From: Acidimicrobiales bacterium
Lineage (GTDB): Bacteria; Actinomycetota; Acidimicrobiia; Acidimicrobiales; SHLQ01
Reading direction: 5' to 3'
Assembly (NCBI GenBank): GCA_020629375.1
Contig: JAHDDK010000037.1
Span: 1-36,871, forward strand
DNA: 36,871 nucleotides
The notes under the pieces are model-generated. The model was not told the DNA's origin. It searched no databases and saw nothing but the letters and a program-made list of their open reading frames with translations. Below are positions 7,925 through 16,533 of the stretch, piece by piece (the first letter of the stretch is position 1; each line of letters opens with the position of its first letter). The translations under genes and the position numbers were made by a program.

Positions 7925-10873
7925 TCAGGCAGCGTCGTCGAGGGGGTCGACCTCTTCGGCCTCGACCGCGTCGAGCAGTGCCTGGAGGTCATCGAGCGCC
8001 TCTTGCTGGAGGCGCTCGTACTCGGCGAAGTCCGGGAGTGCGGCTTCGGCCTGCGTGAATCGGTCAAGAATCTGGGCGAGTTCCTGGGCGACTCCCTCGG
8101 GAACCTCGCCGAGGTCGATCGACCCCGTCGGCCCGGAGTCGATCATCGCGCCCGACACGTCGCCGCCGACGAGCGCAATCGCCTGGTCGCCGGTGATGCC
8201 GAACAGCTGCGCCAAAGCCCCCGCATAGGTGTCGGCAAATCCAATGCGCTCGTCCTGGACGACCGCGACGAACTCGATCAGAGGCTCCGTCGCCTCGGGT
8301 GATTCGGCCGTCGGTTCTCGGCGCACATAGAACGGCCGCACGTAGACCACCGTGTCGTCGACGAGCAGCACCATGAGATTGCCGGGCAAGAACTGCGACC
8401 CGTTTGTGCCGAGCTCGGTGGCTTCCTCGGAGATCGTCGGGTCGACGTCCAGCAGTTCGGCGACCTGAATCGGGCCACGGACCGACGTGTCCGTCATCGT
8501 GTACTGCCGGAGCTCGGTCGTGCCGTCATCGAGGATTCGTCCGATCATGTAGGCCGAGAGCTCAGGACGGCCTGTCCGGACGAATGGGCGAGAAATGATG
8601 AAGGTCAGCTCGTCTTCGTTCGGCAACTGGGTCACTTGGTAGTAGGGGTCGACGGGACGGGCGCTCGTCTCTTGTCGAGTCGGATCGGTGAGGTCGAACT
8701 GGACCGTCGGCACGCCACCCGAGACCTCATCGGAGTTGCCAGCAATCGCCCATTCGAGGTTGCCGCTGTGGAACTCGGCTGCCTCGGTCAGCTGATAGCG
8801 ACCCCACGTCTCGGTCTGAATGCGGAACAGGTCTTCGGGTACACGAAGATGACTCCGGATCTCGTCGGGCATCTGATCGAGGTCGCGAAACAGCTCGGGG
8901 AAGGCTTGCCGATACGACTGCAAGACCGGGTCCGCCTCGTCGACGACGAAGAAGTCGACCGTGCCGTCGTAGGCGTCAACCACCACCTTGACCGAGTTGC
9001 GGATGTAGTTGAACTCGTGGCGCAGATCCGCGTCCGCCGGAAGTTGACGAAGTGAAGCGACGGCTGCGTCCTGGGCGTACGGATACTGATCCGAGGTCGT
9101 GTACGCATCGATGACATAGCTGATGCCGCCGTCGAAAACCACCGGATACGGGTTGGCGTCGTAGTGCAAGAACGGGGCGACCCGGCGCGCCCGGTCGGTG
9201 ACATCACGGGCAAAGATCACCTCGGTGTCGTCGGTCAGCACACCCGAAATCAGCGGTTCGAGCGCGCCGAACCGGAAGGCGAAGGCGAGGCGTCGGAAGA
9301 AGCTCGTCATCGGCACTCCCCCATCGCCCTGGTAGGCAAAGCCCTCGACGTAGTCGAACTCTGCTTGGGTCGTCCCGACGACGGCGTAACCCTCGATGTC
9401 ATCGCCGAAGTACACCTGCGGCTGATCCAATGTGATCTCATCGAGATCGTTGCGCAGCGGCGCATCGCGGATCACGAACTCCGGTTTCCCCTGATCATTG
9501 AACCGGTTGGCAGGAGCCATAACCAGGCCGTACCCGTGGGTGTTCACGGCGTGGCGAACTTCCCACGAGTCCTCGATGTCGTTGTTGAGTTCTCGAACAC
9601 CCACCACGACCGGGGTGAGTTCGTCGTCGATCACGTAGCGGTCGACGTCGACCCCATCGGAGAAATCGTCGTACACCGTGTCGAGATCAACCTGGTTGCG
9701 AGTGAACGAGTCCGCCACGATCCGCGGATCGAGCAGACGAACCGTGCTGAGCACGCCTTGCGCATCGAGGAGTTCTTGGGTCGTCAACGGATCGTTCGTG
9801 TACTCGAACGAGATGTCCTCGACATCGGCTAGCCCGATCGCTTCGCGCGTCGCAGCGATGTTTCGCTCGATGTAGAGACGCTCACGGCTCAGCTCGGCGG
9901 GGCGAACCTGGAAATACTGGATCGCGGCGGGATAAATCCCGCCGGCGATGATGGCGATCAACGCCCACAGCCCGACGGCGACCGCCGGAAGCGTCCAGCC
10001 CCGTCGGCGAATGTTCCAAACGAGCAAGCCAATGCTGAACAGCGAGATCAGAAACAACAGTTGGATCGCGGGCAGCGAGGCGTTGATGTCGGTGTAGAAC
10101 GCGCCACGCCGAAAGCCCTGCGTCGAACCGAGCAGCTCGTACCGCTGGAGCCAGTAGTCGGCCGCCTTCAGTGCCGCAAGGATCGCCAAGATCACGGAGA
10201 TGTGCGCCTTGACCTGTGGGGTGCTCCGGCGATTGGGGTCAACGGTCTGGATTCGAATTCCGCCATTCACGTAGTGCCAGACGCCGGTGATGATCCCGAT
10301 GATGACGAACGCTGCAAAGAACCAGCTCACCACGAAACTCAAGAAGGGCAGCCGGAAGACGTAGAAGCCGACGTTCTCGCCGAAGACCGGGTCGGTCACG
10401 CCGAGACCGTCTGCGGTTTCGAAGTCGACCGGATTGGTGAACAGCACCCATTCTCGCCACTGTGAGGCCGCACCACCACCAGCGACGAGCGCGAAGAAGC
10501 CGGCCACGACAAAGCGGACTAAACCGTTTCGACGACCGATCGTCTCGTGCCAGCGCACGAGAAGTTCCTCTTCGGGACCGGGCGGTCGCAGCGGCGGCGC
10601 AATCCGGTCGGCGATCACGAGGTTGACCCATGCGAGTACGAAGAACGTCGCCACGAACACGATCGACAGGACGATCTGTGCGCCGAGAATTCCGGTCCAG
10701 ACCGATGTTTGACCGAGATCGTCGAACCACAGGAAGTCGGTATAGAGCGTCAGCAATCCCCGGAAGGACAGCAGGACGATCAGGAACACCAGGATCAGGA
10801 CCGCGCCGACGATCCGGCCACGGTTGCTTCCGGTGTCGGCGTCGGGGGGTGTGCCGGATTCGGTGGAGGCCAT
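7925..10873 (-). CDS. UPF0182 family large membrane protein
   Basis: Actinobacterial/cyanobacterial UPF0182 (COG1615) protein of unknown function, 982 residues, the usual size. The N-terminal third holds about seven membrane helices, for example AVLILVFLIVLLSF, IVLSIVFVATFFVLAW, VVAGFFALVAGGG, VSWFFAAFVIIGIITGVW and AVGLWALIAIIAGGI. A large, probably extracytoplasmic domain of about 600 residues follows (VRELNNDIEDSWEVRHAVNTHGYG region, then QTETWGRYQL). The tail is acidic. ATG 10873 gives MASTESGTPP; the open frame continues into the upstream gene but has no membrane-protein character there. Mycobacteria carry a UPF0182 gene next to a PDZ-Lon gene (Rv3193c/Rv3194c), as here apart from one inserted gene, so a joint role in the envelope is likely but unproven. 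Confidence 0.9.
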   Translation of the reverse strand: MASTESGTPPDADTGSNRGRIVGAVLILVFLIVLLSFRGLLTLYTDFLWFDDLGQTSVWTGILGAQIVLSIVFVATFFVLAWVNLVIADRIAPPLRPPGPEEELLVRWHETIGRRNGLVRFVVAGFFALVAGGGAASQWREWVLFTNPVDFETADGLGVTDPVFGENVGFYVFRLPFLSFVVSWFFAAFVIIGIITGVWHYVNGGIRIQTVDPNRRSTPQVKAHISVILAILAALKAADYWLQRYELLGSTQGFRRGAFYTDINASLPAIQLLFLISLFSIGLLVWNIRRRGWTLPAVAVGLWALIAIIAGGIYPAAIQYFQVRPAELSRERLYIERNIAATREAIGLADVEDISFEYTNDPLTTQELLDAQGVLSTVRLLDPRIVADSFTRNQVDLDTVYDDFSDGVDVDRYVIDDELTPVVVGVRELNNDIEDSWEVRHAVNTHGYGLVMAPANRFNDQGKPEFVIRDAPLRNDLDEITLDQPQVYFGDDIEGYAVVGTTQAEFDYVEGFAYQGDGGVPMTSFFRRLAFAFRFGALEPLISGVLTDDTEVIFARDVTDRARRVAPFLHYDANPYPVVFDGGISYVIDAYTTSDQYPYAQDAAVASLRQLPADADLRHEFNYIRNSVKVVVDAYDGTVDFFVVDEADPVLQSYRQAFPELFRDLDQMPDEIRSHLRVPEDLFRIQTETWGRYQLTEAAEFHSGNLEWAIAGNSDEVSGGVPTVQFDLTDPTRQETSARPVDPYYQVTQLPNEDELTFIISRPFVRTGRPELSAYMIGRILDDGTTELRQYTMTDTSVRGPIQVAELLDVDPTISEEATELGTNGSQFLPGNLMVLLVDDTVVYVRPFYVRREPTAESPEATEPLIEFVAVVQDERIGFADTYAGALAQLFGITGDQAIALVGGDVSGAMIDSGPTGSIDLGEVPEGVAQELAQILDRFTQAEAALPDFAEYERLQQEALDDLQALLDAVEAEEVDPLDDAA

Positions 10874-10883
10874 GTGCGATCTC

Positions 10884-10889
10884 AGGCTA
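10884..10889 (-). promoter_or_regulatory. Possible -10 element (TAGCCT) before the UPF0182 gene
   Basis: On the minus strand TAGCCT ends ten bases before ATG 10873, in the 40-base gap after the DivIVA-like gene. There is no clear Shine-Dalgarno sequence between them, so a leaderless or near-leaderless internal transcript is possible. No good -35 box is seen. Six-base matches occur by chance, so this is weak. Confidence 0.22.
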
Positions 10890-10913
10890 TCGGTGCGGGT
10901 GCACGGCGAACGG

Positions 10914-13160
10914 TCAGGATGAACTCGAATCGACAACGATCTCGCAGACCCGACGAGCGAACTCGGGGATGCGAGCGGTCTTCGTTTCTCGGTAGAGGCC
11001 ACGCATGGCTGCGATCGCCGACTCGGTGTCACCGTCGGCCGCATCGAGCCCGACCTGAACCCGATGCCGAAGTGCACGGAGAAAGTCGTCTGCGGCGTCA
11101 TCGAGCTCCGAAGCAGCGATGTCGGGCGTGTCGGCGAGCTCGCCGACCGTCGTGTCAATCTCGTTGCGGTACAACTGGCAGTGATCGCCGATCCCTCCGA
11201 GGAGGTCGGCCAACGCGGGCATGTCCGAGGACTGCTTGAGTGACGCAAGCACCGTGCTCTGCTCGTCGGCGAGCACCCGCTTGAGGCGTCGGGACAGATC
11301 TCCCGCCGCGTCATCGATGTCGGCGGGGTCGGTGGGTACCGTCATCTCCTCAGCCGGCTGGGGCTCGCCGACACCAGCTCCAGCGCCGCTGCTTTCAGTT
11401 GACGACTCGTCGCTCTCCTCAACAGGCTCGCTACGGCCCGCGGGAGGCTCCTCGCTCCCCCCGGAAGGGCCGTCGCTCGGCTCTGCCGGGACGTCGCGAT
11501 CCGCGGATGCTGGCGCCGGGGCAGATTCGGGTACCTCGGTTGCCGGCGGGCTGTCGGAGCGCATCCGGGCGAAGAGATCGTCGAGATCACCCGCCTCATG
11601 CTCGTCGACCTCGTCGCCGGTTGTGATGACCTCGCTGTTCGCAGGTGCCCCATCAGCCACATCACCCTCGTCGACGACCTCATCGGTCGCGGGGGACTCG
11701 TCGTCTGGTTCGGAGGCGACGATCGAGAGACCGGAGGTCTCATCGGCCGATGCCGGAGCGGACCCACTCTCCTCCGACTGGCTCGACGATTCGTCGTTGT
11801 CCGTTGCGTTCTCGCTCGGCCGCGCCTTCGACGAGGCGGCGTCGCGCCCGGCGGCGGGATGCGATCGGGTGTCCACGTCCTCTCGGCGTCGATCCAGTTG
11901 CAAGACCGGCGCCAACGGACCGTCCGGGTCGTCCGGCGAAGGCGAAGGCGAAGCATCGCCAACGTCGCTCGACTCATCCGAATCGGGAATGTCGATCGGT
12001 TCTCCAGTGTCTCCAGACACGGCGTCGCTCGCCTGATCGTCGTCAGCGATCGCCGCGGCATCAGCCGTTGATGCCTCCTCGGCGGTCACGTCCTCATCGC
12101 CAGCATCGGGCTCCGCCACACCTGATGCGTCGGCGGGCTCGTCCGCAACTTCGTCGACCTCCGCCTCGTCCCCGGCCACTTCGCCCTCTACCGCCAGGTC
12201 TTCTACCGCCTCGGCCTCGACGGAGGCGGTGCCAGCCGTTGTCTCCTCGTCGGTCGGTCCGGTCGCAAGCGGACGCTGGCCGGGCGCCGACCGCTCCGAT
12301 GTTTCGTCGAGACGAACGACAGGCAGCGGGCCCGTGTCGAGCAAGCCCGTGATACGTGCCGTTTCGATCTCCGCCTCCAGTTCTTCAACCGTCGACTCCG
12401 ACACCGAGTGACCTGCCGTCTCCGCAGCGGCGCGGGCCTCCGACATCGAGATCATCAGTTCCTCGGAAATCTCGTCGAGCGCCCTCCGCACGACTTCGTG
12501 CGACGCCATCAGCCGTTCGCGTCCCGCCCGGAGCTGCTCGATCTGCTTGCGGGCCATCGAGCGACGACGAGCGAGATCCTCGAGGATCTGACGGCGTGCA
12601 AGCTCGGCCTCGCGGATCAGCCGCGCGGATTCGGCGTCGGCGCTCTGTCGCGACGCATCGACCTCTGTGGTCGCCGACTCCCGAACCGCTTGGGCCTGCT
12701 CACGCGCCGTGTCGACATCGGACGCCGCTGCCGCCCGGAGCTCTTCGAGCTCCGCAAGCGTCGCGGCCCGAAGGCGGTGGGCCTCCACATCGGCCGCACG
12801 GGAGCGTTCGGCATGTAGCGCCTCCGCAGCCGCACGAATATCGGCGGCCTCGGCCTCGGCTTCGGCAAGGCGATCGGCTGCCGCGGCTCGCGCCTCGGTC
12901 AGCACACGCCCCGCCTCCGCTCCGAGCTGTTCGGTCAACGCCTCTTCGTCGAGCACCATCGCCTCGGCAACCGGTGCGGGGATCTCCATCTCGGCGATAT
13001 CCGACCGAACCCGATCGAGCTCGGCCCGAAGTGCGTCGTTGTCACGCTGGAGTCCGGCCATCGCGTCGGCGACGACTCGCAGGTGAGCATGCACCGCCAC
13101 AGGGTCGACGCCGCGCAGCTTCGACTCGAACTGCGCGCCCGTCACGTCCTGTGGTGACAT
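10914..13160 (-). CDS. DivIVA-like coiled-coil protein with acidic linker
   Basis: Predicted cytoplasmic scaffold of 748 residues. The N terminus (VTGAQFESKLRGVDPVAVHA) resembles the DivIVA membrane-binding head, followed by Ala/Glu/Arg-rich coiled coil to about residue 260. A very acidic, Ser/Asp/Glu/Pro-rich and probably disordered stretch spans about 275-610. A helical C-terminal domain (about 613-748) contains SRRLKRVLADEQ, DHCQLYRNEID and FLRALRHRVQVGLD. ATG 13160 (MSPQDVTGAQ) is preferred over 13184 because GGGACGAG precedes it; both are in frame. It lies 41 bases after the PDZ-Lon gene and 40 bases before UPF0182. DivIVA proteins mark cell poles and septa in actinobacteria, so a growth-zone role is inferred. 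The homology call rests on the short head motif and the coiled coil. Confidence 0.7.
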   Translation of the reverse strand: MSPQDVTGAQFESKLRGVDPVAVHAHLRVVADAMAGLQRDNDALRAELDRVRSDIAEMEIPAPVAEAMVLDEEALTEQLGAEAGRVLTEARAAAADRLAEAEAEAADIRAAAEALHAERSRAADVEAHRLRAATLAELEELRAAAASDVDTAREQAQAVRESATTEVDASRQSADAESARLIREAELARRQILEDLARRRSMARKQIEQLRAGRERLMASHEVVRRALDEISEELMISMSEARAAAETAGHSVSESTVEELEAEIETARITGLLDTGPLPVVRLDETSERSAPGQRPLATGPTDEETTAGTASVEAEAVEDLAVEGEVAGDEAEVDEVADEPADASGVAEPDAGDEDVTAEEASTADAAAIADDDQASDAVSGDTGEPIDIPDSDESSDVGDASPSPSPDDPDGPLAPVLQLDRRREDVDTRSHPAAGRDAASSKARPSENATDNDESSSQSEESGSAPASADETSGLSIVASEPDDESPATDEVVDEGDVADGAPANSEVITTGDEVDEHEAGDLDDLFARMRSDSPPATEVPESAPAPASADRDVPAEPSDGPSGGSEEPPAGRSEPVEESDESSTESSGAGAGVGEPQPAEEMTVPTDPADIDDAAGDLSRRLKRVLADEQSTVLASLKQSSDMPALADLLGGIGDHCQLYRNEIDTTVGELADTPDIAASELDDAADDFLRALRHRVQVGLDAADGDTESAIAAMRGLYRETKTARIPEFARRVCEIVVDSSSS

Positions 13161-13201
13161 CGAAGTCTCGTCCCGACCGATCATCGATCGTCGAGACTAC
13201 G

Positions 13202-14581
13202 TCAGGTGAGCTCGTCGGCTGTGGGAAGGTCGCCGGCGTTTCCGCCGAGTTCGGCAATCAACTCCAAGGCCTGAGCGAGAGTATCGACCGGTTCGATGCG
13301 CACATCGTCGACTGCCGCTCTGGCCGTCTCGACGTTCGCCGACGGAACGATGAACACATCCGCGCCGGCGTCGCGGGCGGCGAAGGCTTTCTGATGGACA
13401 CCACCGATGGGACCGACGTTGCCGTTCCGATCGATCGTTCCGGTGACGACGATCTCGGACTCACCAGTCAGATCACCGGGCGTCAGAAGGTCAAGGACAG
13501 TGAGCGTGAAGGCCAACCCGGCCGACGGACCGCCGATGTCTTCGGTGGTGATGTCGACGTCGAACGGCAGATCCTCGTCGACGAACTGCGTAAGCACGTT
13601 GGACAGACCGAGACGCTCGAATGGACGGGTGCCCAAAACGACCTCACCGGTCACCTCGGTCGCCTCGCCGTCGACTTCTCGGACGGCAACAACCTCGATC
13701 GCCTCTCCGGAACGACGGGAGCGAAGGGCGTTGACGATGTCCTCGAACGAACCGATCGTTTCACCGTCGAGAGCAGTGATGACGTCGCCGCCGCTCAACA
13801 ACTCCTCGGCGGGGCCACCAGCTACGACGTCATCGATCAACGCTCCCGGCACCGACGGAGAGTCACCACCGCCGTGCTGGATACCGAGAAATGCCGATGT
13901 GTCGTCGGTGACCTCGACCTCGACTGCCGTCTCCGTACCGTCAGGTGAGCGGACCAGGAGCTCCACCGTTCCCGTCGCGGCGGTCGCCGCATCCCACAGT
14001 TCGTCGGCAGTCGACAACGGCGCGCCATCGATCGCCGCGACGATGTCGTTCACGCCGACCACCCCGTCGAGCTGCCCGCCATCGACAACCCGATCAACCA
14101 CCGGACCATTCGGTCGCGAGACGGTAAAGCCAAGTTCGATCAACGCCGCAGCCACAGCCGAGTTCTGCGAACTCAACATGAGTTGCGCGTTCTCTTCTCG
14201 CTGCTGCTCGATGGTCCGTCCGCGCAGCAGCTCGTCTTCGTGAAAGATCTCGTCGGAGTCCTGAAAGCTCGACCAGAGGTAGCCGATCGGGCTGAGCCTC
14301 CGCTGGGTCACCGTCACGAAGCGCACCTCACCGTCAGGGTTCGGGTAGAGCTCGATCCCATCAGCGGCGATGAACTCCTCGGTCGTGAAGGTACTGCCCG
14401 GCTCGAGGACGAGGTACGGCAGGCGCACGACCGTCGCGGCGATCCCGGCTGCGAGACCCAATACGGCGAAGACGCCGTACACCATCCACCAGCGCGAGCG
14501 CGGCTCGAACTCCTCGTCTGAAGCCACCACCCCCGACGAGGGAAGTACGGTGGAGGGAGCCTCCGCGGCAGCATCAGCCAT
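13202..14581 (-). CDS. Membrane-anchored PDZ-Lon serine protease (YlbL-like)
   Basis: Extracytoplasmic protease of 459 residues. A single membrane helix near residues 27-50 (WMVYGVFAVLGLAAGIAATVV) follows a short cytoplasmic head. Then come a VLEPGS segment, a first PDZ-like region about 170-230 (VVDRVVDGGQLDGVVGVNDIV region), a second PDZ-like stretch about 250-310 (GGDVITALDGETI), and the Lon catalytic domain from about 320. The nucleophile is Ser353 in GGPSAGL and the general base Lys398 in GGVHQK, the Ser/Lys dyad of Lon proteases. No ATPase domain is present. ATG 14581 is chosen; GTG 14608 is possible but lacks a ribosome site. The gene is first in the minus-strand run leading to UPF0182 and is divergent from 14609 with only 27 bases between them. 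Confidence 0.9.
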   Translation of the reverse strand: MADAAAEAPSTVLPSSGVVASDEEFEPRSRWWMVYGVFAVLGLAAGIAATVVRLPYLVLEPGSTFTTEEFIAADGIELYPNPDGEVRFVTVTQRRLSPIGYLWSSFQDSDEIFHEDELLRGRTIEQQREENAQLMLSSQNSAVAAALIELGFTVSRPNGPVVDRVVDGGQLDGVVGVNDIVAAIDGAPLSTADELWDAATAATGTVELLVRSPDGTETAVEVEVTDDTSAFLGIQHGGGDSPSVPGALIDDVVAGGPAEELLSGGDVITALDGETIGSFEDIVNALRSRRSGEAIEVVAVREVDGEATEVTGEVVLGTRPFERLGLSNVLTQFVDEDLPFDVDITTEDIGGPSAGLAFTLTVLDLLTPGDLTGESEIVVTGTIDRNGNVGPIGGVHQKAFAARDAGADVFIVPSANVETARAAVDDVRIEPVDTLAQALELIAELGGNAGDLPTADELT

Positions 14582-14608
14582 GGGGTCCCCGGCCGGAGCG
14601 TTCTTCAC

Positions 14609-14890
14609 ATGACCAGCATCGCACGATACGACGAGAACCCGGGTTCGGACAGCCGACTTCCCGTCGAACCAAAACCCGAGCCCTCGCTGATCCAGAAGCT
14701 TGGATTCGGGTTCGTGCCGCCGGCCCAAGCCGAGTACGGCGCAGACGCCTATCCATCAATTCTCAAACGTCTCACGTCTGCAGTGATGCTCGTTGGCTTG
14801 ATCGTGGTTCTCGGTGTGATGGTTGCGGGCGTGATCGGCTCGGTCATCCTCGTTGCGGGGTTCCTGCTCGAACAAGCAATCTCGAGCTGA
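14609..14890 (+). CDS. Small membrane protein of unknown function
   Basis: A 93-residue protein not recognised by family. The N-terminal 50 residues are hydrophilic with Pro (GFGFVPPAQAEYGADAYPS). A long hydrophobic stretch follows, about 55-88 (AVMLVGLIVVLGVMVAGVIG, then VILVAGFLLEQ), enough for one long or two short membrane helices. GGAGCG precedes ATG 14609 by about ten bases. The gene is divergent from the PDZ-Lon protease and convergent with the acidic protein at 14910. Codon use is like that of its neighbours. The compact divergent layout suggests shared promoter control with the protease run. Confidence 0.65.
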   Translation: MTSIARYDENPGSDSRLPVEPKPEPSLIQKLGFGFVPPAQAEYGADAYPSILKRLTSAVMLVGLIVVLGVMVAGVIGSVILVAGFLLEQAISS

Positions 14891-14909
14891 CCCCCGACCT
14901 CGGGGTCGA

Positions 14910-15776
14910 TCAGCGACCGAACAACCCGCGACGGGGAGGAACGATGGCCTCGTCCAGGTCGGCGATATCCGACACGGCTGTGTCACCGATCGGCGTGACC
15001 GCCGGAAAGTCCGTGGGAGGTTCGAAGTCGTCGACCTCTTCGGCCACTAGCCCCTGCACGCGGCCGACGATGTCGTCGCCCATGGCCACCGACTCCGCGG
15101 CTGCCGTATTCGAGGCGTCGACGGTCGGGAAACCGCCACCAGCTGCCTCGGACATTGATGCAATCGATAGGTCGGGCTCGGGGATGACATCGGCGATCAC
15201 CGGGTCGACCGGTCCGCCGAAGGTCGAATCGGGGGACACGGCCGAGTCGACGTCGGGGTCCGGCACGAACCCGTCGTGCAGAGGGATTGCGTCGACTTCG
15301 GACGGCGCGCCGACGGTGGCATCGGCTTCATCCACCGATGGTGGCGGCGGGTCCATGAGGACTGGCTCGGGCGCCAGCTCTTCGACGGGTTCGTCGATCG
15401 CGTCCCCGTCCATCTCCAGATCCGTTGCGGGGTCGATCTCGGGCAGACCCGTCTCGGTCGTGTCGATCGACGGCCACGGTGTCTCGGGCTCGGGGACGTC
15501 GACGATCGGTTCGGGCATCGTCATCTCCGACGGCGCCTCGACAGCCCCGGCGGCAACGGGCGCTTCGACGACGACCGGGCCATCCTCTCCGTCGACTTCG
15601 ACCCGGTAGTACGGGCGGAACGAGATCGTGATCTCTTCGGTCCGAAAGATCCGTGGCTGGTCGACGTTGTCGACATTGCGTAGTCGCTCTGCGGCGACAA
15701 CGGCGCTGTCCAGGTCGGCGCACGGCTCGTAGCCAGCCGTTCCGTCGGCGGCCTGGTAGACCACGAGGTATGTCAT
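14910..15776 (-). CDS. Unknown acidic protein with small N-terminal domain
   Basis: A 288-residue protein. The first 65 residues look folded (MTYLVVYQAADGTAGYEPC, then RIFRTEEITISFRPYYRVEV). The rest is acidic, rich in Pro, Asp and Glu, and probably disordered, ending in a short basic motif PPRRGLFGR. No signal peptide or membrane segment is seen. ATG 15776 is chosen because AGGAGCAGGAC precedes it closely; an in-frame ATG lies 24 bases upstream. The gene is convergent with 14609 and divergent from the HEAT-repeat gene, with 100 bases between. The terminal LFGR motif could be a docking peptide, but no family is recognised. Confidence 0.7.
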   Translation of the reverse strand: MTYLVVYQAADGTAGYEPCADLDSAVVAAERLRNVDNVDQPRIFRTEEITISFRPYYRVEVDGEDGPVVVEAPVAAGAVEAPSEMTMPEPIVDVPEPETPWPSIDTTETGLPEIDPATDLEMDGDAIDEPVEELAPEPVLMDPPPPSVDEADATVGAPSEVDAIPLHDGFVPDPDVDSAVSPDSTFGGPVDPVIADVIPEPDLSIASMSEAAGGGFPTVDASNTAAAESVAMGDDIVGRVQGLVAEEVDDFEPPTDFPAVTPIGDTAVSDIADLDEAIVPPRRGLFGR

Positions 15777-15876
15777 GTCCTGCTCCTGCGGGCGATCCAT
15801 CTGCTGACCTCCTCATCGGACGGGCCCCTACCGACTTGAGCACTCTGACCCATCGATTATCGACGGCGGACACCCC

Positions 15877-16488
15877 GTGACCACCGACCGTAGCGTCGAC
15901 GCGGCAGCCGTGCTGAGGGCCGAAGCGTCCGGCGACGTCGACACGTTGGTGACGGTCGCCCGCACGAGTACCGGTGGGGCGGTCACCGCCCTCGGTGCAT
16001 TGCATCGACTCGGAAGTCTCGACGACGAGCTCGTGTCCGGGGCGCTTGCCTCCAGAGACCGACGAGTTCGGCTGCGAGCCGTCGAACTGTCCGTCGATTA
16101 TCCGTCGATTGATCTCCTCGACGCGCTGCGCGATGCCGATGATCTCGTCGTCGAAACAGCAGCGTGGGCGTTGGGCGAACGGGACCACGCTCGCACAGCC
16201 GACGTCGACGCCCTCATCGAGATCGCTACGACCCATGAGGTGTCGATCTGCCGCGAAGCAGCCGTGGCCGCGCTTGGCGCCATCGGTAACCCGAGAGGCC
16301 TTCCGGCGATCCTCGCCGGTATGAACGATCGGGCAACCGTTCGGCGGCGTGCCGTCCTCGCGTTGTCGCCGTTCGATACGCCCGAAGTCACCGCGGCGTT
16401 GCAGGCGGCGCTCACGGACCGGGATCGCCAGGTGCGTCAAGCAGCGGAAGACCTCGTCGCGGCCGAACCGCCACCGACGGTGGCATAA
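15877..16488 (+). CDS. HEAT-repeat protein
   Basis: A 203-residue cytoplasmic all-helical protein built from HEAT or PBS-lyase-like repeats of about 30 residues: AVTALGALHRLGSLDDELV, RLRAVELSVDYPS, VVETAAWALGERD, CREAAVAALGAIGNP, VRRRAVLALSPFDTPEV and VRQAAEDLVA. Such repeats bind proteins or act as scaffolds; no catalytic lyase residues can be assigned. GTG 15877 is the start with a weak ribosome site; the N terminus MTTDRSVDAAAV is hydrophilic. It lies 45 bases before the Thr-rich surface protein gene on the same strand, so the two may be cotranscribed. The partner is unknown. Confidence 0.8.
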   Translation: MTTDRSVDAAAVLRAEASGDVDTLVTVARTSTGGAVTALGALHRLGSLDDELVSGALASRDRRVRLRAVELSVDYPSIDLLDALRDADDLVVETAAWALGERDHARTADVDALIEIATTHEVSICREAAVAALGAIGNPRGLPAILAGMNDRATVRRRAVLALSPFDTPEVTAALQAALTDRDRQVRQAAEDLVAAEPPPTVA

Positions 16489-16533
16489 CGACCCATTACC
16501 GCACGGAGTGCAACCGCGATATCGTCGCGCGTC

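Noticed and set aside
10874..11314. N-terminal extension of the UPF0182 frame by 147 residues
   Set aside because: The extra part lies inside the DivIVA-like gene in another frame and is Arg/Ser-rich. The family starts just before the first membrane helix at ATG 10873.
12356..13948. 530-residue plus-strand frame
   Set aside because: It is antisense to the PDZ-Lon and DivIVA-like genes and rich in Arg/Pro, as expected of a shadow frame.
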